Origin: Pilimelia columellifera
GTDB taxonomy: Bacteria; Actinomycetota; Actinomycetes; Mycobacteriales; Micromonosporaceae
Assembly (NCBI RefSeq): GCF_039532605.1
Contig: NZ_BAAARY010000011.1
Coordinates: 62,001 to 126,000 of the forward strand
Length of the DNA stretch: 64,000 bases
Reading direction: 5' to 3'
A model generated the notes under the pieces. The model saw only the letters and a program-made list of their open reading frames with translations. It was not told where the DNA came from and searched no databases. Every line of letters begins with the position of its first letter. The first letter of the stretch is position 1. Shown here piece after piece: positions 23,415 to 32,421 of this stretch. The translations under genes and the position numbers were made by a program.

Positions 23415-25289
23415 TCAGCGGGGGCGGACCACCGCGGCCGCTCCGCCGCCACGGCGCGCCGGCTCGGCGGCAGCCAACATCCGCCCGTCCCGCCACAACT
23501 CCACCGCGGCCACCGCGCCGATCTCCGGACGGAGCTCGAAACGGTGTCCGAGAGCCGTCAACGCCGTCGCCTCCGGGGTAGCCAGGAACTCGGCCTCGGC
23601 CGGCGCGACCGCGGTGTTGCGTTGGGTGACCCGGGGCGCGGCAAGCGCCGCTGGAAGATCCATCCCGAGGTCCAACCGGCTCACCAGAACCTGCAGAACC
23701 GTTGTGATGATCGTCGATCCACCGGGGGTGCCCAGCGCCAGGATCGGGCGACCGCGGTCGGCGACGATGGTCGGCGCCATCGAACTGCGCGGACGCTTGC
23801 GCGGACCAGGAAGGTTCGGGTCAGCCGCGTCGCCCTGGGTGCCGGTGAAGTTGAAATCGGTCAGCTCGTTGTTGAGCAGGAAACCCCGACCGGGGACGAC
23901 GATGCCCGACCCGCCGGTCTGCTCGATGGTGAGCGTGTAGGCCACGACATTGCCCCACCGGTCGGCGGTCGTCAGGTGGGTGGTGCTCTGCCCTTCGGTC
24001 GGGGACCCGGCCGGGCGGGCGCTGGCGCAGCCGCCCGGCCGGGCGTTCGGGTCGCCGGGGCCCACCGGCTTGGGCAGCGCCCTGGCCGGGTCGATGAGGC
24101 AGGCGCGGTCAGCGGCGTACCGGTCGCTGACCAGCCGGCGGACGGTCCGCCGGCTGGCGCCGTCGCCGATGTGGCGGTTGCGGTCGGCGAACGCGAGCGC
24201 CCCGGCCTCCAGGTACCGGTGCAACGCCTGGGCCCGCGGCAGGCCACGCAGCTTCCCCCGCTCCAGGATGTTGAGCGCCTCCCCCACGGCCACGCCGCCA
24301 GAGGACGGCGGCGCCATGCCGTAGACGTCCAGGCCGCGGTAGTCGGAGCGGGTGGGCGCCGGCCGACGGACCCGGTAGCCGGCCAGGTCGGCGGCGGTGA
24401 TGGCGCCAGGCCGGATGAGGTGGGGCCAGTGGGGTCGCTCGGCGGCCAGCGGCGGACGGTTGACGGCGGCTACGACATCGCCGCCGATCGGGCCCCGGTA
24501 GAACTCGCCGACTCCCCGCCTGGCGATCTGCCGATAGGTGGCCGCGAGGTCCGGGTTGCGGTGGACGCTGCCGACCTCTGGCGGCGCGCCGCCCGGCAGG
24601 TACAGGTCGCGGGTCGAGGAGAACTGGCCGAACTCGGTGAGGTTCTCCGCGACATGGGCACGGAACATGGCGTCGACCACGAAGCCGCCGTCGGCAACGC
24701 CGATCGCCGGCCGCAGCAGCGACGACAACGGCCGGGTTCCCCACCGGCGGGCCGCGTCGCGCCAGGTCGCCAGCGTGCCCGGGACGCCGACCGACAGCCC
24801 GCTCACCCGCGCCTCGGCGAAGTCGTACGGGGCGCCGGTCGCCGGATCGATGAAGTGCGTGGCGGTCGTGGCGGCCGGCGCCGACTCGCGACCGTCGATC
24901 GAGTGAACAGCCCGGCGGCGGGCGTCGTAGTACAGGAAGAAGCCGCCGCCGCCGATCCCGGCCGAGAACGGCTCGGTGACCCCGAGCGTGGCGGCGCTGG
25001 CCACCGCCGCATCGACGGCGTTCCCGCCCCGGCGCAGCACCTCCAGCCCGACGGCAGTGGCGGTCGGGTCGACCGTCGAGACGGCGCCCCCGTAGCCGAC
25101 GGCGGTGGGCTGGCGGTCTGGCTCCGCGGCCGCCCCGGCGGCGGGCGCGACCGTGCTCGGAGCGGCGGGCGTGGGGGCGGCGCTTGCGGGCGCGGCCGTG
25201 GCGATCAGCGCGACGACCAACGCCGACGCCATCGCGGCCCCGCCCCCGGCCCCGGCCGACGCTCGCCTGGCCGCTGTCAGTGTGCTCAC
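23415..25289 (-). CDS. ggt: Gamma-glutamyltransferase, secreted
   Basis: 624 aa Ntn-hydrolase proenzyme. The GTG start at 25289 has GGGGAGGA seven bases upstream. A signal peptide and an Ala/Pro spacer precede the large subunit (GGNAVDAAVASAATLGVTEP, GGGGFFLYYD, SIDGRESAP). Autocleavage is expected before the Thr in the TTHLTTADRWGN region (~430), where the small subunit begins. PGRGFLLNNELTDF and GTPGGSTIITTVLQVL are small-subunit motifs. It cleaves gamma-glutamyl amides outside the membrane. No mycothiol-specific role is evident. Confidence 0.93.
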   Translation of the reverse strand: MSTLTAARRASAGAGGGAAMASALVVALIATAAPASAAPTPAAPSTVAPAAGAAAEPDRQPTAVGYGGAVSTVDPTATAVGLEVLRRGGNAVDAAVASAATLGVTEPFSAGIGGGGFFLYYDARRRAVHSIDGRESAPAATTATHFIDPATGAPYDFAEARVSGLSVGVPGTLATWRDAARRWGTRPLSSLLRPAIGVADGGFVVDAMFRAHVAENLTEFGQFSSTRDLYLPGGAPPEVGSVHRNPDLAATYRQIARRGVGEFYRGPIGGDVVAAVNRPPLAAERPHWPHLIRPGAITAADLAGYRVRRPAPTRSDYRGLDVYGMAPPSSGGVAVGEALNILERGKLRGLPRAQALHRYLEAGALAFADRNRHIGDGASRRTVRRLVSDRYAADRACLIDPARALPKPVGPGDPNARPGGCASARPAGSPTEGQSTTHLTTADRWGNVVAYTLTIEQTGGSGIVVPGRGFLLNNELTDFNFTGTQGDAADPNLPGPRKRPRSSMAPTIVADRGRPILALGTPGGSTIITTVLQVLVSRLDLGMDLPAALAAPRVTQRNTAVAPAEAEFLATPEATALTALGHRFELRPEIGAVAAVELWRDGRMLAAAEPARRGGGAAAVVRPR

Positions 25290-25440
25290 CGGTGGTCCTC
25301 CCCAGCTGTCGGTTAACTCCCGCCTCTGCCTACCTGCCCAGGTTGCCAAAGGCAAGGATTCCGCCGACGCGGCGCTGGCGTTCCCAATCCCTCAGCCGCG
25401 AGGCGGTCGGCGCCGATGGCTGAGAGGAAGGGAGGCGCGG

Positions 25441-27431
25441 GTGCCCCAGTATTCACGCACACAGATGCCACCCCGGACGGTCCGGGCGTGGTCCCTCGCG
25501 CGCGCCTCCTCGTGGCGGGGGAAGGCGCTGGCCGGCTACGTGCTCATGATGATCGTCAGCACCACGGTGTTCATCGCCGGGGACTGGCGGCCCGAAGAGC
25601 TGACCGGCGTCTTCTGGGTGAGCATCGGGCTGCTCGACATGGTCCTGGCCGCCGCGTCCTGGCTGGTCCTTCGCCGGCTGGACCCCGGACCGGCGCGTCG
25701 GTTCTGGCGTTCGATGACGGTGGCCGGGGCGGCCATCCTCCTCGGCGATGTCGGGCGGGGCGTCACCGCCAACGGCAGCTCCGAGCACGCCCGCGCGCTG
25801 ATGGCGAACGTCCAACCAGTGATGATGGCGGTCGGCGTCCTCGCCGTCGTCGCCACCATGCTCGTCTATCCGATGGGGCCCCGGACCCGCCGGGAACGGG
25901 TCGCGTTCTGGCTCGACACCGCCACCGTGCTCGTCGGGGCTGGCGTGTTCGTGTGGTTCCTCGGGGTCAATAGCCGCGCCGTCACCAACACCGACATCGC
26001 GCTGGCGCTCGCCGCGGCGGCCCTGCTGCTCGTGGCGGCGTTCGCCGGCATCCGGGTGATCTTCGCGGAGCGCCCGCCGACCCTCCGGGCGCGGCGCTCC
26101 TCTTCATCGCCTCCTGCGCTGTCGAGGGCGTCGCCGGGACCTACCTGCCGCTACCGGACCTGGACCACCGCCTCGGCTCCGGCCTTGAGCTGGCGATCCG
26201 GCTCACCCCGGGCCACCTGGTCACCCTCGGCGTGCTGGTCCAGCTCTGGCGGGTCACCGACGGTGTCCCGACCCAGGCCCGCCGCCGGGTCGGCAGCCGC
26301 CGGTACAGCGCGCTGCCGTACGCCATGGTGGTGGGGGTGTTCGGACTGTTGCTGCACGTGATGCTCAACGGTCTGGGCGCCAACGCCCTGGACACGCGCG
26401 CCCTCGGCGTCCTCGTCGGCGCCCTGGCGATCGTCGGCATGGTCGTGGCGCGCCAGCTGGTGGCGTTCGCCGACAACGCGCGACTGCTGGCGAAGGTGGA
26501 CGACAGCCTGGCCGAGCTGCAACGCCACGAGCGCCGGCTCAGCTCCCTGCTACGGCACTCCTCCGACATCACGACGGTCATCGACGCCGCCGGGTGTTTC
26601 AGCTACGTGAGCCCGGCCGTCACCCGGGTCCTGGGCTACCGCGTGGAAGAGCTTGTCGGGCAGCAGTCGACGACGTTCCTGCACCCGGAAGACCGGGCCG
26701 AGGTGCAGTCCCAGCTGCGGGAAGCGAACGCGACGCCCGGCGCCACCGTCACCTACCAGGCCCGCTACCGGCACGCCGACGGCAGTTGGAGCTGGCTGGA
26801 GGTCATCACCACGAACCTTCTCGACCAGCCGGACGTCGCCGGCATGGTGAGCAACTCGCGCGAGGTGACCGAGGCACGCCAGCTTCAGGAGCGGCTGCGG
26901 CACCAGGCTCAGCACGACCCGCTGACGCAGCTGGCGAACCGGGCGCTGTTCACCGAGCGGCTCCAGGCGGCAACTCGGCAACGCCGGCACGACGACGGCA
27001 CGGTCACCGTTCTCGTCATCGATCTGGACGACTTCAAGAGCATCAACGACACCCTCGGCCACCACGCCGGAGACACCGCCCTCATCGCCGTCGCCGACCG
27101 TCTCCAGGGAAGCATCCGGGCCACCGACACCGCCGCCCGCCTCGGCGGCGACGAGTTCGCGGTGTTGCTTCCCCAGACGACCGCGGGGGAGGCGACCCTG
27201 GTCGCCCAGCGCTTCATCACCGCGTTGGAGCGCCCGGTGACGGTCGACGGCCAACGGCTGCGCCTACAGTGCAGCATCGGCGTGGCCGCGCTCTCGTCCG
27301 ACGACGACACCGACCCTGACGTGCTGCTGCGCCGCGGCGACTCGGCGATGTACGTCGCCAAGCAGCAGGGCAAGGGCAGGTTCGTGGTCCACAGCGCGGA
27401 GGCTCCCACGGACAGGGCGGCGCCGGCATGA
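25441..27431 (+). pseudogene. Membrane diguanylate cyclase (PAS-GGDEF) interrupted by a frameshift
   Basis: Starts at GTG 25441 with AGGGAGG upstream. The frame encodes several membrane helices up to FAERPP (~26075). Coherent sequence then continues one base out of frame (PPGAALLFIASCAVEGVAG), giving more helices, a PAS domain (SDITTVIDAAGCFSYVSPAV) and a GGDEF domain. One base appears lost at ~26075-26092 in a C/G-rich tract. The C-terminal half is intact (RLGGDEFAVLLPQ, RxxD inhibitory site five residues before), so loss is recent or is a sequence error. Its sensor region resembles the next gene, so the two are tandem paralogs. Confidence 0.75.
26232..27431 (+). CDS. C-terminal half of the frameshifted cyclase as its own frame
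   Basis: 399 aa if started at GTG 26232, but no ribosome binding site supports this start. It covers the last membrane helices, PAS (~105-220) and GGDEF (~225-390) of the frameshifted gene. The Gly-Gly-Asp-Glu-Phe signature and metal Asp in LVIDLDDFKSIND are intact, so the product would be catalytically competent if made. It overlaps the next gene by ATGA. Confidence 0.5.
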   Translation: MLVQLWRVTDGVPTQARRRVGSRRYSALPYAMVVGVFGLLLHVMLNGLGANALDTRALGVLVGALAIVGMVVARQLVAFADNARLLAKVDDSLAELQRHERRLSSLLRHSSDITTVIDAAGCFSYVSPAVTRVLGYRVEELVGQQSTTFLHPEDRAEVQSQLREANATPGATVTYQARYRHADGSWSWLEVITTNLLDQPDVAGMVSNSREVTEARQLQERLRHQAQHDPLTQLANRALFTERLQAATRQRRHDDGTVTVLVIDLDDFKSINDTLGHHAGDTALIAVADRLQGSIRATDTAARLGGDEFAVLLPQTTAGEATLVAQRFITALERPVTVDGQRLRLQCSIGVAALSSDDDTDPDVLLRRGDSAMYVAKQQGKGRFVVHSAEAPTDRAAPA

Positions 27432-29791
27432 GCGGGGTGCTGGACTTCCGGGCGAACCGGGTGGTCGTGGCGACCTCGACGATCACGGCCGTGTACCTGG
27501 CGTGGGCGGCGCTGCGGGTGGGCGGCGCGGCAGTGCCGATCGAGCTGGCGTGGGCGACCACGCTGCCGGTCGGGGCGTTGGCCTCGTGGGCGTGTTGGCG
27601 TGCCGTGCCGGCGGACGCCTACCCGGCGGCGCGCCGCTTCTGGCGGCATATGGGCATCACGACCGGGCTCCTGTCCGTCGGCGGGGCGACCAACGCGTAC
27701 GCGGTGGTGGTCGCCGCGCACGGGCGGGAGACTCTCAGCGCCACCGCGGCGGGCCAGATCGTCCAGGTGCCCGAGGCGACGCTGGCGATCTACGCGATGG
27801 CCCTGCTCATGCTCATGTGGGCGTTGCTGCGGCTGCCCAGCCGGGCCCAGTTGACAGCCGAGGCGAGGCGACGCTTCGTGCTCGACGCCGCGATCGTGAT
27901 GTTCACCACTGGCGTTTTCGTCTGGTACCTGTCATTCCGACACTTCGGCGACTGGGCCGGGATGATCAGTTCCCGGGTCGCCCCCACGCTCGGCGTCATC
28001 GCGTTGGGCTTCATCGGCGGCTTCGCCTTCCTCAAGATCGCGCTGCTGGGCGCCCGGGCGGTTGACACGCCCGCGATGCGTCTGCTGGCCGTCGCGGCGT
28101 CCGTCGGGGCCACCACCGGCGCCGCCGGGCCCTGGCTAGCGCAGATCACCCCCAGCCTCGCGGCGACGATCTCCCTGGCGCCGACCGCGCTGCTCATCAC
28201 GCTGGCCGCCGACCGTCAGCGCCGGGCCGCCGGCGCCCCGCAGCCGGCCACCGAGCCGCCCCGGCGGCTGTTCAGCTTCGTTCCGTATCTGGCCGTGGCC
28301 GCCGTCGATGGCCTGCTGATGGTGACCGCCGCCCGCCGCGACGATGACGTCATCATCAGCGCGGTGGCCGCGGTGCTCCTGACGGCGGCCGTCGTGTACC
28401 GGCAGATCAGCGCGCTGTCGGAGAACAACCGTCTGCTCAACCGGGTCGACGCCACCGTCCGGGAGCTGCGGGACACCCAGGCCCAGCTGGCCCACCAGGC
28501 GCAGCACGACAGCCTCACCGGCCTGGCGAACCGGCGGCTGTTCGAGCAGCGGGTCGCGGAGGCCGGAGCGTCGGCGGTCCCGTCCAGCGTGGTGCTCATC
28601 GACCTCGACGACTTCAAAGTGATCAATGACCGGTTGGGGCACGTCACCGGGGACTCGCTGCTGGTGGCCGTCGCCCAACGGTTGCGTGCCTGCGTGCGCA
28701 GCGACGACACCGTGGCCCGGTTCGGCGGCGACGAGTTCGCCCTGCTCCTGCCCGGGGTGTCGGCGACCGACGCGATCGACGTGCTCGACCGGATCGCCAC
28801 CGCGCTGGAGCGGCCGGTCTCGGTGAGCGGCCTCGACCTGCTGGTGGGCTCGAGCATCGGCGTCGCCGACGCGGCCGGCGACCTGGACGCCATCGAGCTG
28901 CTACGCCGCGCCGACCTGGCCATGTACGCGGCCAAGTCCGGGGGCAAGGGCCGGCACGCCCGGTACGACGCGACCCTGGACGAACGTGCCGCCACCGACG
29001 CGCAGATGGGGGCGGACCTGCGACTGGCCCTGGACCGCGGCGAGTTCCACCTGTTGTTCCAGCCGGTGGTGCAACTGCCCGACGGCGTGCCGGCCGGCGC
29101 CGAGGCGCTGGTCCGGTGGACGCACCCGTCCCAGGGCATGGTCCCGCCGGACGTCTTCATCGCCGCCGCCGAGCGCACCGGGCTCATCGTGCCGCTGGGC
29201 AGCTGGATCCTGCGGGAGGCGTGCCGGCAGGCGTCGCTGTGGCTTCGGCGCGACGGCGCCAGCCAACCATGGCGGGTCGGGGTGAACATCTCGGCGCGGC
29301 AACTGCGCGAGCCGGGCTTCGCCAGCCAGGTCGCCGAGGCGCTGCGGGAGTCCGGGCTCACCGCCGACCGGCTGACCGTGGAGGTCACCGAGACCGCCGT
29401 CTTCGAGAACGGACCGGCGGTGGAGGCGCTCACGGCGATCTCGCACCTCGGCGTCTCGGTTGCCCTGGACGATTTCGGCACCGGGCACTCCTCGCTGGGT
29501 CTGCTGCGCACCACCCCGGTCGACATCCTCAAGGTGGACAAATCGTTCATCGACGGCATTCCTGGCCGGGAAGAGGAGTCGATCATCGCGACGGCGATGC
29601 TCCAGATCGCCGAGGGCCTGCACCTGGGCACCGTCGCCGAGGGCGTGGAGACACGCGCCCAGGTCGAGCGACTGCACCAGCTCGGGTACCGGCTGGCGCA
29701 GGGCTACTACTTCGACAAGCCGCTGCCGGCGACCGAGATGGGCGCGAAGCTGGCCGCCGCTGCCAACCACAGCGCCATCTCCGCCGCCTGA
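27428..29791 (+). CDS. Membrane GGDEF-EAL protein (c-di-GMP synthesis/degradation)
   Basis: 787 aa. About 8-10 hydrophobic segments occupy ~10-330. The GGDEF domain (~355-515) has LIDLDDFKVIND, GGDEF at 433-437 and an RSDD inhibitory site at 424-427. The EAL domain (~530-780) has EALVRW at 559, NISARQL, DDFGTGHSS, KVDKSFI and EGVE. Both active sites look complete, so the protein could make or cleave c-di-GMP. It overlaps the upstream cyclase gene (ATGA). RRFWRHM and FVLDAAIVMFTTGVFVWYL echo that protein, showing duplication of the membrane sensor. It converges on the hybrid kinase gene. Confidence 0.92.
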   Translation: MSGVLDFRANRVVVATSTITAVYLAWAALRVGGAAVPIELAWATTLPVGALASWACWRAVPADAYPAARRFWRHMGITTGLLSVGGATNAYAVVVAAHGRETLSATAAGQIVQVPEATLAIYAMALLMLMWALLRLPSRAQLTAEARRRFVLDAAIVMFTTGVFVWYLSFRHFGDWAGMISSRVAPTLGVIALGFIGGFAFLKIALLGARAVDTPAMRLLAVAASVGATTGAAGPWLAQITPSLAATISLAPTALLITLAADRQRRAAGAPQPATEPPRRLFSFVPYLAVAAVDGLLMVTAARRDDDVIISAVAAVLLTAAVVYRQISALSENNRLLNRVDATVRELRDTQAQLAHQAQHDSLTGLANRRLFEQRVAEAGASAVPSSVVLIDLDDFKVINDRLGHVTGDSLLVAVAQRLRACVRSDDTVARFGGDEFALLLPGVSATDAIDVLDRIATALERPVSVSGLDLLVGSSIGVADAAGDLDAIELLRRADLAMYAAKSGGKGRHARYDATLDERAATDAQMGADLRLALDRGEFHLLFQPVVQLPDGVPAGAEALVRWTHPSQGMVPPDVFIAAAERTGLIVPLGSWILREACRQASLWLRRDGASQPWRVGVNISARQLREPGFASQVAEALRESGLTADRLTVEVTETAVFENGPAVEALTAISHLGVSVALDDFGTGHSSLGLLRTTPVDILKVDKSFIDGIPGREEESIIATAMLQIAEGLHLGTVAEGVETRAQVERLHQLGYRLAQGYYFDKPLPATEMGAKLAAAANHSAISAA

Positions 29792-29802
29792 CGCCGCCGG
29801 CG

Positions 29803-31305
29803 TCAGCGCTCGTCAAGGCGACGACGCACCGCCGACAACAACTCGTCCCGGCTGAACGGCTTGGTGAGCAGGGTGACGTCCGCGGCCAGGGTGCCCCGGG
29901 ACGCCAGCACCGGCGGGGCGTACCCGGACACGTACAGCACCCGGGTTCCCGGCCGGGTGAGCGCCAGCCGCCCAGCCAGCTCCCGGCCCTGGATCCCCGG
30001 GAGCACCACATCGCTGACCAGCAGCTGGATCGGGCCCGCATGGGCCAGCGCCAGCTCCAGAGCCGCCGCCCCGTCGGCGGCCAGCAGGACCCGGTAGCCG
30101 GCGGAGCGCAGGGTGCGCGCCGCGACATCACGCAGCGCCTCGTCGTCCTCGACGAACAGGATGGTCTCAGCTGACGGCGCCGACGACGGCGAGGGCCCGG
30201 CTGGCGGCGACTCCTGGGACTGGGCCAGCGGCAGCAGCATGGTGATCGTGGTGCCCGCGCCCAGGGCGGAGTCGATGCTCACCTCGCCGCCGGCCTGGGT
30301 GACCGCGCCGAAGACCGTGGCCAGCCCCAGGCCGGCGCCCTCGCCGCGAGGTTTGGTGCTGTAGAACGGCTCGAACGCCCGTTCGATGACCTCACGCGGC
30401 ATCCCGGAACCCGTGTCGGTCACCCGCAGCCGCGCATACCGTCCCGGCGGCCAGCGGCCCTGGTCGTCGGCGGGCAGATCCGTGCGCAGCGTCAGCGTCC
30501 CGCCGCCGGGCATCGCGTCGCGGGCGTTGACCGCCAGGTTCATCAACGCCTGACGGAGCTGCTCCCCGTCGGCGAGCACCGCCGGCAGCGGGTCGGACAG
30601 CAACGCCCGCACCGCGATGTGCTCGCCCACCGACCGCCGCAGCAACGCCCGGACGTCGCGCACCAACACGTTGAGGTCGATCGGCTCGATCCGGGCCACG
30701 TCCCGACGCGCGAACGACAACAGCTGCTGGGTCAGCTGGCTGGCCCGGTGCGCCGCCCGGACCACCTGCTGGGCGTCGGCGGCGATGGCGCCGACGTCCC
30801 CGCCGGTCGCGGCCTGCTCGACGACGAACTCGGCGTAGCTGAGGATCACGCCGACAATGTTGTTGAAATCATGGGCGACGCCGCCGGCGAGCTGGCCGAG
30901 GCTCTCCCACCGTTGGGCCCGTTGCAGCTGGGCGTCCACCCGGTCCCGTTCGGCGACGGCCCGCAGCCGGCGCTGCTCGGCCTCCGCGGTGAGCCGGTCG
31001 CTGATGTCCCGGAGCACCGCGCAGCGCAGCGTCCCGGCCTCACCGACGGTCACCTCCACCGGAACGGTCCCGCCGGCGGCGCGGCGGGCGTCGGTGACCA
31101 CCGGCACGTCCGCGTCGGCGGACGCCGGCAGCCCGCCGGGGACGAGCGTGCGCACGTCCGCGCCCACGAGCTGGCTCATCGGCTGGCCGAACAGCCGCTC
31201 GGCGCGACGGTTCGCGAGCACGACGCGTCCATCGGCGTCAACCGCGATGATCGCGTCGGGCGCGGCCTCCAGGACCGCCGCCAGAGCGGCGTCCCGTCCA
31301 CTCAC
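29803..31305 (-). CDS. Hybrid histidine kinase with C-terminal receiver domain
   Basis: 500 aa, soluble. A PAS domain (~5-105) starts LEAAPDAIIAVDADGRVVLAN. The H-box GGVAHDFNN places the phospho-His at 145. The N box is NLAVNARDAMPGGG, with G boxes DTGSGMP and GAGLGLATV. A Pro/Ser linker leads to a receiver domain (~380-500) with EDDE and Asp432 in SDVVLPG and a conserved LTKPFS lysine. No output domain is attached. The GTG start overlaps the stop of the formaldehyde dehydrogenase gene, so the two proteins are co-translated. Kinase control over that pathway or sensing of thiol stress is only a guess from position. Confidence 0.9.
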   Translation of the reverse strand: MSGRDAALAAVLEAAPDAIIAVDADGRVVLANRRAERLFGQPMSQLVGADVRTLVPGGLPASADADVPVVTDARRAAGGTVPVEVTVGEAGTLRCAVLRDISDRLTAEAEQRRLRAVAERDRVDAQLQRAQRWESLGQLAGGVAHDFNNIVGVILSYAEFVVEQAATGGDVGAIAADAQQVVRAAHRASQLTQQLLSFARRDVARIEPIDLNVLVRDVRALLRRSVGEHIAVRALLSDPLPAVLADGEQLRQALMNLAVNARDAMPGGGTLTLRTDLPADDQGRWPPGRYARLRVTDTGSGMPREVIERAFEPFYSTKPRGEGAGLGLATVFGAVTQAGGEVSIDSALGAGTTITMLLPLAQSQESPPAGPSPSSAPSAETILFVEDDEALRDVAARTLRSAGYRVLLAADGAAALELALAHAGPIQLLVSDVVLPGIQGRELAGRLALTRPGTRVLYVSGYAPPVLASRGTLAADVTLLTKPFSRDELLSAVRRRLDER

Positions 31306-32387
31306 AACACCACCACGCTGCGCAGCACGTCGCCCCTGGCCATCCGGTCGAAGGCCGCCGGCACATCGCCCGGCCCGACCCGCTCGGTGACGAACCGGTC
31401 CAGCGGCAGCCGGCCCTGGAGATAGAGCGAGATGAGCATCGGGAAGTCCCGCTCCGGGAGGCAGTCGCCGTACCAGGAGGATCTGAGCGTGCCGCCGCGG
31501 CCGAACACGTCCAGCAACGACAGGTCGAGGCGCGCCTCGGGTCTGGGCACGCCGACCAGGACGACCGTTCCGGCCAGGTCGCGGGCGTAGAACGCCTGGT
31601 GGTAGGTCTGCGGGATGCCGACCGCGTCGATCGCCAGGTCGACGCCGTGGCCGCCGGTCAGCTCGCGGATCGCGGCCACCGGGTCGACGTCGGCGGCGTT
31701 GACGGTGTGGGTGGCGCCGAAGTCGCGGGCCCAGTCGAGCTTCCGCTGATCGAGATCGACCGCGATGATCGTGGTGGCGCCGCCGATGACCGCGCCCGCG
31801 ATGGCGGCGTCGCCGACCCCGCCGCAGCCGAAGACCGCGACGCTGTCGCCGGGGCCGACCTGGCCGGTGTGCAGGGCGGCCCCGACGCCGGCCATCACGC
31901 CGCAGCCGAGGAGTCCGGCGACCTCGGGCGCCGCTGCGGCGTCGACGACGGTGCACTGACCGGCCGCCACCAGCGTCTTGTCGGCGAAGGCGCCGATACC
32001 CAGCGCCGGCGACAGCGGCGCGCCGTCGACCAGGGTCATCTTCTGGGTGGCGTTATGGGTGGCGAAGCAGCGCTGCGGCCGGCCGCGGCGGCAGGACCGG
32101 CAGGCGCCGCAGACGGCCCGCCAGTTGAGCACCACATAGTCCCCGGGGCGCACCTGGGTGACGCCGGGCCCGACGGCCGACACCGTGCCCGCGGCCTCGT
32201 GGCCGAGCAGGTACGGAAACTCGTCCCCGATCCCACCCTCCACATAGTGCAGGTCGGTGTGGCAGACCCCGCAGGCGGCGACATCGACGACGGCTTCGCC
32301 AGGCCCCGGATCAGGAACGATGATCTCGGTGAGCACAGCGGGGGCGTTCTTGGCGGGGGCGACTACGCCCCGGACCCGGTAGGGCAC
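31302..32387 (-). CDS. mscR: S-(hydroxymethyl)mycothiol dehydrogenase
   Basis: 361 aa zinc-dependent medium-chain dehydrogenase. It oxidises the formaldehyde-mycothiol adduct with NAD and can reduce S-nitrosomycothiol. The match to the family runs along the whole chain: CGVCHTDLHYVEGGI, FPYLLGHEAAGTV, CGACRSCRRGRPQRC (structural zinc), THNATQKMTL, GIGAFADKTLVAAGQCT and GCGGVGDAAIAG (Rossmann). FGRGGTLRSSWYGDCLPERDF is a near-diagnostic C-terminal signature. The GTG start has GGAGG seven bases upstream. It fits with mshC in the same window. The usual partner hydrolase gene is replaced here by a histidine kinase gene. Confidence 0.93.
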   Translation of the reverse strand: MPYRVRGVVAPAKNAPAVLTEIIVPDPGPGEAVVDVAACGVCHTDLHYVEGGIGDEFPYLLGHEAAGTVSAVGPGVTQVRPGDYVVLNWRAVCGACRSCRRGRPQRCFATHNATQKMTLVDGAPLSPALGIGAFADKTLVAAGQCTVVDAAAAPEVAGLLGCGVMAGVGAALHTGQVGPGDSVAVFGCGGVGDAAIAGAVIGGATTIIAVDLDQRKLDWARDFGATHTVNAADVDPVAAIRELTGGHGVDLAIDAVGIPQTYHQAFYARDLAGTVVLVGVPRPEARLDLSLLDVFGRGGTLRSSWYGDCLPERDFPMLISLYLQGRLPLDRFVTERVGPGDVPAAFDRMARGDVLRSVVVL

Positions 32388-32421
32388 CGGCGAACCTCCA
32401 GAGTCGACGACGACGCCACCA

